Shown: positions 12,654-25,357, counted from the first letter of the stretch. The stretch: DNA of 64,000 nt from Aphelidium insulamus (GCA_036784855.1 JAZDSV010000027.1:63501-127500), one strand, 5' to 3'. A program made the numbers and translations. The notes: generated by a model from the sequence alone, not told the origin.

Positions 12654-12682
12654 TGTGTGTGTGTGTGTGTGTGTATATATAT
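12654..12682. repeat. (TG)n-(TA)n microsatellite
   Basis: About ten TG units followed by TA units, directly downstream of the SHANK-like gene. Confidence 0.9.
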
Positions 12683-12904
12683 GAGTATATGTGAGTATAG
12701 AGTCGACATGCTATGTATAACGCACACATTGCCACTTGACAGTTGCCACTTATTTGACTTCAGAATATTCTTTTCATTGGTCCACGACACCATAAACAGG
12801 TCCAGAGTTAATGCACTGGCATATAGAAAGACAGGTAGAGGAGACGGTATACCGTCTCTTCTCATGTAATTGAATGTGTACATTGATTTACATGAAACCG
12901 AAAC

Positions 12905-13000
12905 GTACTGTCAGTGTATGAAGCGTGAAGCGGCGCATCAATGCACAGGTACCGATAGTTGACCACCACGGGTCCGCTGAAGAATGCTAGCATAGTCGAG
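12905..13000 (-). pseudogene. degenerate fragment shared with 29540-29661
   Basis: The minus strand reads LAFFSGPVVVNYRYL and then degenerates. The same peptide core, AFFTGPVVVNYLYPDGDAA, is better preserved at 29540-29661. No start, stop or flanking exon can be assigned, so this is a relic of an unrecognised dispersed gene. Confidence 0.4.
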
Positions 13001-13230
13001 AGTTGAGAGTTGAATTCGGAGGTTATTTGAAGTTGTGAAACCCGAGAAGTAACGATCTCAGTGTCGGCCACCCAACGCGCTTCTAGATTTTGCGCCTCAT
13101 GGCAGGCCGTGGCGCAGTCGGTCAAGGTCGGTACGTGATTGGCGCAGCAAATACGGCGGCGTAATTTTTAGAGTGAAGAAGATGTAGAGCAACCATTGCG
13201 ATTGGCCGCCGCACAGAAATTTACAACGCG

Positions 13231-13267
13231 ACCAATCGGATGAGGCCGCCATGACACACTATAAATT
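13231..13267 (+). promoter_or_regulatory. CCAAT and TATA elements upstream of the chitinase
   Basis: GACCAATCGG at 13230-13239 and TATAAATT at 13260-13267 lie 90 and 55 bp upstream of the chitinase ATG, at plausible promoter spacing. Confidence 0.45.
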
Positions 13268-13321
13268 AACTGTTCGCTTCATACATTTTCTTCTTTTAGG
13301 CTTGAGACTTTCAAAATTACT

Positions 13322-14459
13322 ATGGTTCTGACACATCGCATTGTCGGATACTTTGCTGGCTGGACAATCTATGACCAAAACTTTCAGCCTGCAGACATTC
13401 CCGCCGCCAAGTTGACGCATATAAACTATGCGTTTGCCAATGTGGGTGACCATGGCGGAGTGATACTGGGCGATCGGTATGGCGACGTTGAGAAGGTGTA
13501 TCCCGGGGATAAGCCAGACAAGCAGCCATTCTGCTTTGAATCAGCTGTTGAACAAAGTACGCCCTGCCAACCCCGGCTTGAAAGTGTCACTGTCCATTGG
13601 CGGCTGGACGTGGAGCGACAAATTCTCCATAGTGGCACGCAATGAAACCGGACGCGCCAAGTTTGCCGAGTCCGTCAAAGCCATAGTGCACAAGTACGGA
13701 TTCGACGGTGTTGACATAGACTGGGAGTTTCCAGTGGAAGGCGGAATGAAGAAAAATAGCTATTCCCCCAACGATGGCAAGAACTACGTGCTACTGTTGA
13801 AGAAGATTCGTGAGCTGCTCGGTCCGAAAAAATTGCTCTCGATCGCCGTGCCCGCCATGCCTAGCGTTGCAAAGCACGTCGACATGGCCGCAGTTGCCCC
13901 CTTAGTGGACTTTGTAAACGTTATGACATATGATTTCCGCGGTCCGTGGTCTACTTATACGGGGCACTTGGCTCAGCTATACAATTCTCCGAAAGACCCT
14001 GATGTTGACGGCCGGACTGTCAGTGTAAATTCCACCATGCATTGGTATATGAAGCATGGCATGCCGGCAAAGAAGATAAACATGGGCATGCCGATGTACG
14101 GCACTGGCTGGCAGGGAATTATCAAGTCTAAAAAGACATCAGGAAGACCGGTACAGTTGTTTCAAAAGTACGAGAAAATTCCACAAGGCACGTGGGGAAA
14201 GGCAAATTTTGATAATTATGATGTGATAAAACGTATCGAACGTAAACAACTGGTAACAGTGTGGGACTCCAAGGCGCATGCTTCCTGGGCGCACAGCCCA
14301 TCAGGTAATCTGATTATTAGCTACGAGAGCGTGCGATCAGCGCGAGAAAAGGCGCAGTATGCCATTGACCATGGGCTGGGCGGCGTGATGTTTTGGGAGT
14401 TGTCCAACGATGCCAAAGGCGCCAACTCCCTGTTGAAAGCAGTGCACGAAAAGTTTTAA
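13322..14459 (+). CDS. GH18 chitinase, interrupted by one frameshift
   Basis: Frame 1 runs 13322..13537 (VGYFAGWTIYDQNFQPADIP, KLTHINYAFA); the rest of the domain continues in another frame from 13539 (NQLLNKVRPANPGLKVSL) to TAA at 14459. One extra base near 13538, or two missing, accounts for it; the gap is too small for an intron. Corrected length would be about 378 aa. The GH18 signatures SIGGWTWS and FDGVDIDWEF are intact; the catalytic Glu would be near residue 135. MTYDFRG and the closing VMFWELSNDAKG are also in place, so apart from the shift it looks functional. No signal peptide precedes the catalytic domain, unlike typical secreted fungal chitinases, so an intracellular or unconventionally exported enzyme is implied. 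A recent pseudogene or a sequence error are equally possible. Confidence 0.8.
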
Positions 14460-14634
14460 TTTCCCTTACAAAGTATATGAGATATCAATATGAATGTAAT
14501 CAATGTAATCAATAGAGTCATTGAAGACTGTAACTAATGGTATTAGTACAGTACAGTAACAGGGTTTGGAGTGTTCATTTGAGTGATAGTTGCTAGGAGT
14601 GCAGCGGCGAGAGTAAAAGAAGTAACGGTTGAAA

Positions 14635-14805
14635 ATGGCCGACAACAGCCGACAGCATATGCAACTTGCGGAAGGTTACTCATCGCGCGACTCATTGTCG
14701 CAATCTCTCACGAGCTCTGAAGCCAATTCGAGTACAAATTGGATGGAAATGCCCCGGTTTCACGCTGAAGGCCATAAACTGCCTTCTTCCGGCCGCAAAT
14801 CTTGA
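14635..14805 (+). CDS. possible 56-aa Ser-rich small protein
   Basis: An ATG-initiated frame of 57 codons ending in TGA, lying convergent with the TMEM208-like gene. The product starts MADNSRQHMQLAEG, is Ser/Gln-rich and has no signal peptide or known motif. Base composition differs from the AT-rich flanks, which weakly favours coding. It could equally be chance. Confidence 0.3.
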   Translation: MADNSRQHMQLAEGYSSRDSLSQSLTSSEANSSTNWMEMPRFHAEGHKLPSSGRKS

Positions 14806-14870
14806 TTTAACGATCATGGAAAATATTTAACTGAATATCACAGATTATGTGATATCAATGTAGTCATTTG

Positions 14871-15677
14871 TTATCGCGCACTGTTGCGATACTTTGGCTG
14901 CTGTTGCTGGTGCCGCCGTTTCTCTGACCGCCGTGACGGCGCCGTCGCCCCATCTCCCTCAGCACCCATCATGGAGCCGCGCAGCAGTGGGATCACCCAC
15001 CCGGCTGCCTTGTAGCCGCCAAATGCTGGTATCTTCAGAGTGTCATTACTGATATATGAAGATATGGGAATAGCCACTTGCCACCGCGTACAACAGCCAA
15101 AAGTAGCCCGACAGCAGTGAGAGCAAGTGCACCACCCACGTGACGTAGATGACATCAAACATGTATCTATAAGGTGACTTGGCAAATGAACTGTCTGGAG
15201 TACGGTGGCCATACTGTGTGAGACCAGCGCCATTCAAGTCGGCACCTGCACAGTTATGTGTATGGAATAGACGGCAAGCAAGCACACCGCATACCGCCAG
15301 ATATCAACGCACGAGTGGCCGGGTCGTAGGTGGGACGTGCCATGCTGTGCAGCTGGTAGTGGAGAAAGAGCGCCACGGCATTAGTGACCGCGTAAACCAC
15401 CCACGACGCCGAAGACCACGGCACACCGCGCCACAGCCAGTTCACACACAGATAGAGTGCCTATGGATAGAAACATACATTAGTACGTTGTATGTGGGCG
15501 AATACAGCAACGAGACTTGCGTTGACGGCCAGGAAGCCGCGCTGCAGCAAGGCAAGCATCTGTGCATTGCTCTGTGCCACCTTTTTCTCCGACTGGTTGG
15601 CCTATGGCGTGTGAGTGTGGTGGGGGCATGTAGCAGACAGAGGGAGCATGCATGCAGGCAATATTTAAGCTCACCAT
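14871..15677 (-). CDS. TMEM208/Snd2-like ER membrane protein
   Basis: Exons 15677..15675 (ATG only), 15601..15521, 15460..15295, 15245..15085, 15032..14871; 190 aa. Hydrophobic segments LYLCVNWLWRGVPW, SASWVVYAVTNAVALFL and FDVIYVTWVVHLLSLLSGYF match TMEM208 in order and spacing, as do the H-SMARP loop and the basic tail SEKRRHQQQQPK. Family members work in the SND route that targets proteins with downstream signals to the ER (known for Snd2). Two unusual features: the first coding exon holds only the start codon, and intron 2 (15461..15520) begins GCAAGT, a GC-AG intron with a perfect TACTAAT branch site. The GC splice gives VNALYLCVNW, which aligns with human NAIYCLV; GT alternatives add residues or use a poor donor. 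Tail-to-tail with the small ORF, divergent from CFAP100 (about 90 bp). Confidence 0.85.
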
Positions 15678-15764
15678 CTCCGTGCTTGACTACGCCTCCG
15701 CGTTGTCTGACGCGCTTATATATAGAACCGACACACAATAATACACACAGCACTGTCACACTGA

Positions 15765-17727
15765 ATGGCCACCACGACTTCATCGCGCAGACGGTCTTCG
15801 GTGCCGGTGCCGGCCACCGCACGCTCCGGTATGGATGTATTAAGCTCTATATGTAGATATATGTATGCAGATTGCTGACTAGGTGTGCACAGCCGGTACT
15901 GCCGCGACGCCCAACAGCAATCCATTCCAAGTACCCGCCGACCAAGAGATATTTGCGATGCGCGACCGCGAGAAGCAGCGCCACTCTGATGTATGACCGT
16001 TATATATGTTTATATATATATGTATGTATATACATATACTTGTATTTAACATGTGATGGCAGCACCGCGTCCTGCTGCAGCGCCAAAAGATCTATGAAAA
16101 GGGCGTGAAACAGTGCGGCACGCGCACCCGCGATCTGCTGGCCGACACCCAGCTCGACGTCCCCTTCCTGGAGCAGCTGGAGAAGAGCCGTGCCGCGCGT
16201 GCCGACGAGCAGGCCGCACTGCTGCCCAAGGGATACACGGAGAAGATGTTTGTGCGCGAGGGGCTGCACGAGTTCATTGCCAATAAGCGCGAGATGTTTT
16301 TCCTGCAGTACGCGCTGGCCGTCAAGACGGACGAGATTGACAAGCTCGAGAAGGCCACACAGGTAAATATCTTCTTATTTATAGTTGAAGTATTAAGATT
16401 TAAATGGGCAGGACGAGGAAGTGGCACTGTTGGATGAGGAACGTGCACTGGAGGATGATACGGCCAAGTTTGATGCCTATCTCAAAGAGAATGACAAGAA
16501 CTGTGTCGAGGCTATCCGCAAGTATGATTTAGATGTAGTTAAAGTTTTTCTTCTGTCCAATTAATGATTAGGGCTGATAATGAGACCAAGTTGAAGTTGG
16601 AAAAGATCCAAGAGGCCAAGCGCGTCACACAGCAAGTGGCAGTGAGCAAGGCCGAGATCATGAAGCATCAGGACCATCTTGCGGATTTGTGCGTACATGC
16701 ATTTATAAAAGTTATATGATATTATAGCATGTAGAATCCGGTATCGAGACTTTTTGCGCGAGATCGCCCCGCGCGATGTGGGCGCCACCGGCCCGCCCGA
16801 CCCAGAGGACATTGACGCACTGATGCGCCACTATCAGCGTCCCGAGCAATTGTTGCGCATATTCAGCGACCTCGAGGAGAACAACCTGTCACTGATTCAG
16901 AGCTGTCAAGAGACCGAGGAGACACTGGAAGATCTGAAGCGCAAGATTGCCAGCACCGAGGACAACATGTGCGTGCACCTGAGATGTTTGGTTTAAACGT
17001 AGGTACTGATCGTATCACAGGGCCACCGAGTCGGACAGTCTGCAGCGTCAAATCAATGCAATGAAGTTGACAATAGCAAAGGAAGAGGAAAAGGCCAACC
17101 AGCTGGAGATCAAGACGCAGTACGCTTATCAGCATCATGTAACCAGTAGAGACTAACGGCCGCCAGGCTGGCTACCAAGGCCATGGCAGCTGGTGCCGGC
17201 AAAGACTCGCAGGAGACCACGCTGGCACGGCTGCACTCACGGGTGACGGACGCGTACAAAAAGTGTATTGGTGGAACAGTGGCCGAGTCGTCGCAGCTGT
17301 CCACGCTGCAGATGCTGGCGGCCATAGAGGGCAAGTTGGAGTCTCTGCTAGAGTCGCTAGAGTCCATGCCAGCCAGTATTGTGGAGCAGGCCGAGAAGGT
17401 GGGTGGCATGGTGTGATTAAGTGTATATTCACTCTGTGTTCAGGCAAAAGAAAAGGAGCGCCGTCAGAGGCAGCGCGAACAAAAGATTGAACTGCAACGT
17501 CAACTGCAGGAGGAACGCATTCGCAAAGCAATGGAGCGCGCACAGGCACCTGTCAAGAAGAAGGCATGTAAATTATTCAAATGTTTTATATCTACTAATG
17601 AGGGTGTGGATAGAGCGGGAAAGCAATCATGTTTCGGTCAGTGTTGCCAAAGATTGAACGGCACGAGGCAGCGCAGCTTGCAGCCGGACCAGGTGATGAC
17701 CTGGAAGCGTACTTTCTGGACTTGTGA
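15765..17727 (+). CDS. CFAP100/CCDC37 (MIA complex) ciliary protein
   Basis: Ten exons: 15765..15828, 15893..15990, 16063..16362, 16412..16521, 16572..16688, 16735..16968, 17021..17119, 17167..17398, 17444..17563, 17614..17727; 495 aa. The N-terminal NPFQVPADQEIFAMRDREK and the DUF4200 coiled coil (about residues 115-235, MFFLQYALAVKTDEIDKLE) identify CFAP100. The remainder is coiled coil with a C-terminal Lys/Gln/Arg-rich helix and KAIMFRS motif. In algae the MIA complex sits near the base of inner dynein arms f/I1 and regulates beating. The last intron (17564..17613) is GC-AG (donor AAG-GCATGT, branch CTAAT); the nearest GT choice with the same acceptor creates a stop codon. Presence of the gene implies motile flagella in the life cycle. 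The stop codon lies inside the first unit of a 61-bp tandem repeat. Confidence 0.9.
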
Positions 17728-18230
17728 GATGATATGCAGCCACAATAAAGTTGATCTGCACCTGGAAGCGTACTTTCTGGACTTGTGAGATGATTTGCAG
17801 CCACAATAAAGTTGATCTGCAACTGGAAGCGGTGCTTTCTGGACTTGTGAGATGATATGTATGCATTCACAATAAAGTTGATCTGCACCTGGAAGCGTGT
17901 TCCGTCGCACCAGCTACCGCCAACGCATTTAATCAGACGTACACGGACTTTATGACAAAGTACAACACGTCAGCACAGAGCCACAGTGGATCGCACCCAA
18001 CGGTAATTGCAACAATACCGCCCCTTTGTCGTACTGGGTACGGGTGACTTACAACCGGACTACCGTGTTGCCCACGTGTCATTCACAATAAAGTTGCTCT
18101 GCTCCTAGAAGCGTACTATCTGGACTTGTGAGATGATATGCGGCCACAATAGAGTTGCTCTGCACCTGGAAGCGTACTATGTGGACTTGTGAGATGATAT
18201 GCGGCCACAATAGAGTTTAGCAGAGATTTT
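17701..18230 (+). repeat. 61-bp tandem repeat copying the end of CFAP100 and its poly(A) signal
   Basis: Units begin at 17701, 17762, 17823 and 17889 (61, 61, 66 nt spacing) and again near 18107 and 18168. Each begins CTGGAAGCG(T), runs through ACTTGTGAGATGATATG, which contains the CFAP100 stop codon in unit 1, and includes CACAATAAAG (AATAAA) or CACAATAGAG. Unique sequence (17900-18085) separates the two groups and reads as a short coding-like remnant (AFNQTYTDFMTKYNTSAQ). So the last codons plus 3' UTR of CFAP100 have been multiplied. Confidence 0.85.
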
Positions 18231-18253
18231 TAGTCAGAAGCAAAAAGCATAGT

Positions 18254-18334
18254 GAAAACAGTGAGACTCGAACTCACGCCTCTTGCGAGACTACGACCTG
18301 AACGTAGCGCCTTAGACCACTCGGCCATGTTTCC
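18254..18334 (-). tRNA. tRNA-Leu (CAG)
   Basis: Type II tRNA of 81 nt on the minus strand. The acceptor GGAAACA pairs with TGTTTTC; the anticodon arm CTACG-TTCAGGT-CGTAG has anticodon CAG; there is a long variable arm and the T-loop TTCGAGT. No intron. A T5 pol III terminator follows at 18246-18242. CTG is the cognate codon; the fold gives no reason to suspect reassignment. Confidence 0.93.
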
Positions 18335-18481
18335 ATGAGGCAAAACAGACTATACATACTATGATTACATTTTCCTCCCTCAACAATTAAGCGCACCCAT
18401 GGTAAGTCCTTTTACTTACGACTGTATAAATGCTTCATCAGTGCCTAACTTTGTACAAGTGCATATATGATGTATGATGTA

Positions 18482-20040
<1,559 letters not shown>

Positions 20041-20297
20041 GGCAGTTGTGATCACGGACCGTGGTTGTGACGTCAAGTGCAGTTTCCTAGTTGACACCTA
20101 GTTTTCAGCTATGATGATGCTTCAAAGCTGTTATTTATGCACTTTTGCCGGTGCTATAGAATCTGCCGTTGCGCAGCGCTTATGTATCCCTGCGTATCGC
20201 ATTTGCAGCACAATCAGCCAATTAACTGCACGGTGAAATTTGCCAATGTTTCGGCAGGGCATAAAAAGCACGCTGATGCAGCGCTGCTCTGCACGTC

Positions 20298-20940
20298 ATG
20301 AAAATCTGCGAAATAAGCTTGTTGGTCATCGCGCTGCTACTCGGCATTCACGCCGCTGACGGTGCTCGTAATTGGTTGGAAAGTAGGATTAGGGCTAAAA
20401 TGGTGAGTGACCAGCATTAAATTATTCCTGATCGCCGCTGACTTTGATACGGAGCGGTTTGATGCGCGAGCGACTACTACAGGTGCTGCAAACCGACGAT
20501 GCAATAATAAGATTAGCCGATGAAATTTAATGAGCACTGATCAAACGGCAAAGTATTACCAATATCCCTGTGGTAACTTTTCTGACACCTCTAGGCTGAT
20601 ATTCTCAGCGACTAAAGGATCGTTAGGCCATGCTTTCACACATCTATATACATCTATATACATCTATATACATCTATATACATCTATATACATCTATATA
20701 CATAATTTATAAACTAGCTTGGCAGGTATGGGCGACGACGAAAAAATTCGGAAGCGACGCCATTTGAGCAGTTCGTCAGAGTCATTCAACGCTTCAATGA
20801 TGCCGATGAATATGCTCCATATGGCAATGTTGACTTGTTGCCCGCGTTGAAAAAGGCAATACTCGAACAGAATTGGGATCGAGTTGAGGGTTTGCTAGCG
20901 GATGGATCTGCAGTAGACCTACTTGATGGACCTACTTAAT
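20298..20940 (+). pseudogene. dead tandem copy of secreted ankyrin-like gene C
   Basis: The signal-peptide exon 20298..20402 is nearly identical to 21370..21474 (MKICEISLLVIALLLGIH), and the flank 20260-20297 matches 21332-21369. Visible lesions: the exon-2 acceptor CAG of gene C reads ACG here (near 20450); exon 2 soon meets a stop; a CATCTATATA minisatellite interrupts the next intron; exon 3 (from 20728, GGCAG-GTATGGGCGAC) has a deletion that shifts frame after EKI, and homology stops near 20935. It is a decayed duplicate. Confidence 0.85.
20639..20704 (+). repeat. CATCTATATA minisatellite
   Basis: Six perfect 10-bp units inside the pseudogene intron, absent from the intact copy at the equivalent place. 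Confidence 0.95.
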
Positions 20941-21369
20941 GGTGGATACAAACGTGATTTGGCACCTTAAGTTTTCTGGATCTATATATCCCAGATCTTC
21001 TGTGAAGCCCTCCATCGATTACGTGCAAAGGCCTTATTTGAGCAGTGAACAGTTCAAAGTAGCCCATTCAATAGAGCAATTCCAAAACCATCTTCTGGAA
21101 GTTAAATATCGTTGCTTGCTACCGTAATGCCTGCTATTATTCGCTTCCCCTCCAATGCTGGCTGTGAACCATGTATCCCTATAAGATCCCTATGAATATC
21201 CTTACTATACTTCCTATGTAGGTGATGTGCCTCACGATTGCAAATACAATTGGCCAACGCAATTTACCATCGATCAAGATGCACGGTGAAGCTTGCAAGA
21301 TCGTCCAATCAAAAGCGAGAAATCGGCACGCCACAAAAAGCACGCTGATGCAGCGCTGCTCTGCACGTC
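20941..21369. other. spacer between the dead and intact ankyrin-like copies
   Basis: About 430 bp. The last 90 bp duplicate the upstream flank of the pseudogene's signal exon (GCACGCTGATGCAGCGCTGC and neighbours). The first part has no recognisable feature. Confidence 0.5.
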
Positions 21370-22842
21370 ATGAAAATCTGCGAAATAAGCTTGTTGGTCA
21401 TCGCGCTGCTGCTCGGCATTCACGCCGCTGACGGTGCTCGTAATTGGTTTCGTAGAAAAATTAGAGCTACCCAGGTAAGCGACCAACCCACAATTGATCA
21501 TGATCTCTAACTTTGATCAGGAGCGCCTCGATGCGCGTGCAGCTACGGCAGGTGCTGCAAGCGCAGTTGCTCAGGCAGACGATGCGACTGCTGCAATGAG
21601 CGAAATTGGTTCGAGTACTCATCAATTTCCGATGGATGTTGACAGCGATTATCTTCAAGTTTATGAGACTGCGGCAATCGGCGAAATTAACGACAATGCT
21701 CAGAGCACACATCAAAGCCCGATGGATATTGATGATATCGGTAATACGATGCCGTTTTATCTGTGCAAATTAAATTCTACTGGCTAATCCTATTAATAGT
21801 TATTACTAAGATGGCAGGTATGGGTGACGACGAAAAAATCAAACTCTTAGAAGCGATGCCATTTAAGCAGTTTGTCAGAGTCATTCAACGCGTCGATGAT
21901 GCCGATGAATATGCTCCATATGGCAATTTTGACTTGTTGCCCGCGTTGAAAAAGGCGATACTTGGCCAGAATTGGGATCAAGTTGAGGGTTTGCTAGCGG
22001 ATGGAGCAGCTATAGACGACGAGGTCGTTGCCGACCTGAAGAAACATCAAAAGCTCCAATTGCTGAAGTCAAGGCCGAACTCGCAGCGACTGATCAATGA
22101 TAATTACGAGGTTGAATACGTATACAGACTCGGAGACTGGAGGGGTGAAATTTTTAACAAGGTAACGGGAGAGCGACAAAAGTTTCAAATTGCCGATATC
22201 ATCCGAGAAGGCAACCTACCGCTGTTGAAGTTTTTGTACGCGCATCCAAGATTCCAACGCTTTCGACGCAATTTCAATGCATTCGAGTATGACATTGAAG
22301 CAAACAAGTGCGAAATGTGGAAATGGGCAATAACCACACTCCCCACTTCAACATTGCGCACAAGTGATATTTCATATCAAGGGCTGCTGAACTTCTTGCA
22401 GTATGCGGTGGAAGTACGGGGCGTAAAATTTGATGCCTTTACTTCTTGCATGCTGGCAATGGAAAACGAGCATTTTGACATCGTTAAATGGGCAGTTGAA
22501 CGCGGCGCCCCTGTGAATATCCATATGCAGGAAGAGATATTTTACAGTCCACATTTCGACAAGCAGTGGTTCCGTGTCTACGTAAAGATCAGCCCGAGAG
22601 ATATTCACCGTCTTGTCACTGACAAACGTTACGATTTTGTAGCGGAGCTAATCAAGCTTGGGTATGAAGTCGACCTTGATACTGTAGTTTTACTCGTCAC
22701 TCGCCACGAGTGGGATCTATTGGATCTGGCTGTGGATTCCAACAATTTCGTCAGTGAAGGGAGATCGGGTGTGAATTTGAATCTCGAGCTTTCAAGGAGA
22801 GCTTTACAGTATCTACTAGAAAATGGACTCATTGCCGAATGA
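21370..22842 (+). CDS. secreted ankyrin-like repeat protein C
   Basis: Exons 21370..21474 (signal peptide MKICEISLLVIALLLGIHA), 21521..21740 and 21818..22842; 449 aa. Intron 2 is phase 1 and splits a Gly codon before MGDDEK, the same arrangement as in gene A. Exon 2 is an acidic, low-complexity linker with a repeated HQ.PMD(V/I)D motif. The main exon has ankyrin-like units with Trp: GQNWDQVEGLLADGAAID, FDIVKWAVERGAPVN, HEWDLLDLAVDS. The NKVTGERQKF block near residue 210 matches LGNSVTGQRAANF of gene A. No membrane segment after the signal. It appears intact while its upstream twin at 20298 is dead. It ends earlier than gene A, lacking the C-terminal WKPGS region. Function unknown; exported by prediction. 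Confidence 0.8.
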
Positions 22843-24762
22843 ATTAACAACTGGAGTGCAGCGGTAAATACAATTCAGAATTCAGAATTTCAGAATTTAC
22901 ACACATATTGTGCGTTTCAAATAAATAAAATGACAAAACATCGCGCTAAATCGGCCTCCATACGCGCACGGCAACTTTTGAAAAAAAATCAAGTTTAAAA
23001 ACGCGTGGGCACGTGCATGGATGATTTTAGTTGTCTGCGACGTCAATTTTGTGGTACACGCGGTGAGATGTTGTCGCGTTCTACAATACGTTCTACAAAC
23101 TCAGACAGATTATCAACTGCTAAACAGCAAAATCGTTTAAGGCTATTGCTTTTTCATTCGGCGGCCCTTTAAGTTGAAGTTGTGGTTATCTTTTCTTGGC
23201 TTCTTTGTCCAGCAGTGCATCAATGGGGCTCGCTGTATGCTGCAACTCCATCCGTGACAGTTGCCAAGATTATAACTGCGCTTATAATCGCATCAATATC
23301 AACCCGAGTGTCGCGAAGCGGTACGGCGCTATCCTGGTCGCCATCCTGGTCCTGGTCGCCTGGTTCTCGTGTATGTAAAAAGGATCAAGTCAATAGCAGA
23401 CCCGATGCTGTAGGGGAGGGAGGGAGTACCGTGTACCTTGGCGGCAAGATAGCGGTCAGCAAGCACCTCAGCAACATTCAGTTGCACTCGGTAACGAGAA
23501 GATCATAAGCACCTTAGCGGCTCGGGCAACTCACGCAGCCACAGCTTCAGCAGTCCCGACACAACGTTGATGTGCGGCATCTACACTGTCACCTCATGTC
23601 GACTCCTGGAACAACTAAACACTGACCTCCGGAAGGCTCCGCCGCATCAATAAATCACGGTTTCACGGGAAGGCTTTCCCGGGATGCAGACGTCGCAGTA
23701 GTGTAAATAGAGTCGGAATTAAGTGTATGGAAACTTCTGACACGCTGACATTAGCGTGCCGACATCAAGCAGGACAACATATAAACTCAGCAAAACCAAT
23801 GTATAACGCCAGCGGATGCACACAACTTGTGATGATTATCAATGTTAACACAATAAGGACATTATCAAGATATATTCATGGTTTGATGACGTTAGCGCCG
23901 ACAACAACTGGCGCCAGTGTATCATCCCACCAATATGTAACTAGCATAGTCAACCGAATATCGTCGCACAGCTCGCGTCAGTTACTGCAACGTCTCACCA
24001 CTTCTTACATATGTAGTGCTCTCTATTACGATGCCATTTATGTAGCTGCGCTGTGGCTGCATACAATATTGATCATAGCTGTATATGTGGCACAAACGTT
24101 AGACCGGCCGTTTTAAACACTCAACGGTCATTGGTAGTTTAAACACTGGCTTCTCATTGGTAGTTAAAAGTCTTCAGTCATAACCCGTTATTAAGCAAGT
24201 ATACCTTGTATAATTATAACAGGTGTGCATTCGATGACTGGTATCTTGTTACAAAGGCGACGATAGTGATGGCTACAGTGTTACACGTGTTAGTGATGAC
24301 ATGCTATGCATAGTTTGCAATACGGACAATTAATACCATGCGCTGCTTATAGAACTATGAGTTTTGTAATAACGATTAAGTAGGTAAATATATGCAATGA
24401 TGGCGGTGAAGAGGCCCATATTGATGAAATCAATACCACAAACGGATGAAGCGGCATGCCACAAATATTTTAGTAGCGATTCATGGGTTGGACACGTATC
24501 TGTGCTTCACCATACACTGTAAAGGACGTTATATTTCAAGGTAATATCAAAAAGGTTGTTCCATCTTGAAAATTACTTGTCAACTTGAAAATCTATGCGT
24601 TCTAACAGCCAACAAGCTCCGGATGCCGAAGACATCTATATCTTGTCGGATTCAACTTGAAAATCTGCCGATTTTCCTGTGCAGGTATGGTATATGGGCC
24701 ATTTTTTTGCTTCAATATATTTGAAATGCACAATACATTCAATCACCAACCATTAACGCAAA
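22843..24762. other. gene-poor region with a dispersed repeat
   Basis: About 1.9 kb. A copy of the dispersed repeat lies at 23397-23722. An open frame at 23727-24116 has no recognisable motif or coding bias. CATTGGTAGTT is repeated near 24130-24170. No supported gene. Confidence 0.5.
23397..23722 (-). repeat. dispersed repeat, inverted copy with internal deletion
   Basis: The reverse complement matches 27541-27998 in three collinear blocks: TTAATTCCGACTCTATTTAC, then GATGCGGCGGAGCC, then TGAATGTTGCTGAGGTGCTT and TACAGCATCGGGTCTGC. About 200 bp present at 27595-27785 are missing here. No transposase or terminal repeat was identified. Confidence 0.8.
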
Positions 24763-25326
24763 ATGCTGCTCACCGAGACACAGAGTGCGCCCTCCACATA
24801 TATACACATACACACCACATATACACACGCTTCATATGCTCACTGCACTCTGCATCAACTGCAGAGATCGGTGTCGGCCTGACGGGCTTTGGCATATTCT
24901 TCACACTGCTCGGCATCATGCTCTTCTTTGACGGTGGCCTGCTGGCCATAGGCAATGTATGTATTGTATGTATGTGTGTGTATGTGTGTGTATGTCTGTG
25001 TCTCTACGCACATACATCCATTACATACAGACATGGACACACCCAAATATGCACACAAGTGCACTGATACATGCAGCTCCTGTTCCTGGTGGGAGTGGTG
25101 ATGCTGATTGGTATCGGCAAGACCAGTGCCTTCTTCTTCCAGACGCGCAAATGGCGCGGGACCGCCTGTTTCCTGGGCGGCATAGCGCTGGTGCTGCTGC
25201 AGTTCCCCGTCATTGGCATACTGGTGGAGGCGTTTGGATTTGTCAACCTCTTCGGGTATGCACATATGCACATTAATATCTATACAACTGTATGGTAGTG
25301 CATATAGTTGGATTATCACTCGTTGT

Positions 25327-25357
<31 letters not shown>

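Larger units (their letters stand above)
12601..13259. other. intergenic region with a TG microsatellite and a decayed gene fragment
   Basis: Between the SHANK-like gene and the chitinase. It holds a (TG)n/(TA)n run at 12654-12682 and, on the minus strand near 12905-13000, a short fragment related to one at 29540-29661 (listed separately). No intact gene was seen. Confidence 0.5.

Noticed and set aside
17701-18230. CRISPR-like array
   Set aside because: Repeats are directly abutting 61-bp units without unique spacers, and the genome is eukaryotic.
23727-24116. 129-codon open frame
   Set aside because: No motif, no coding-like bias, lies in the gene-poor repeat tract.
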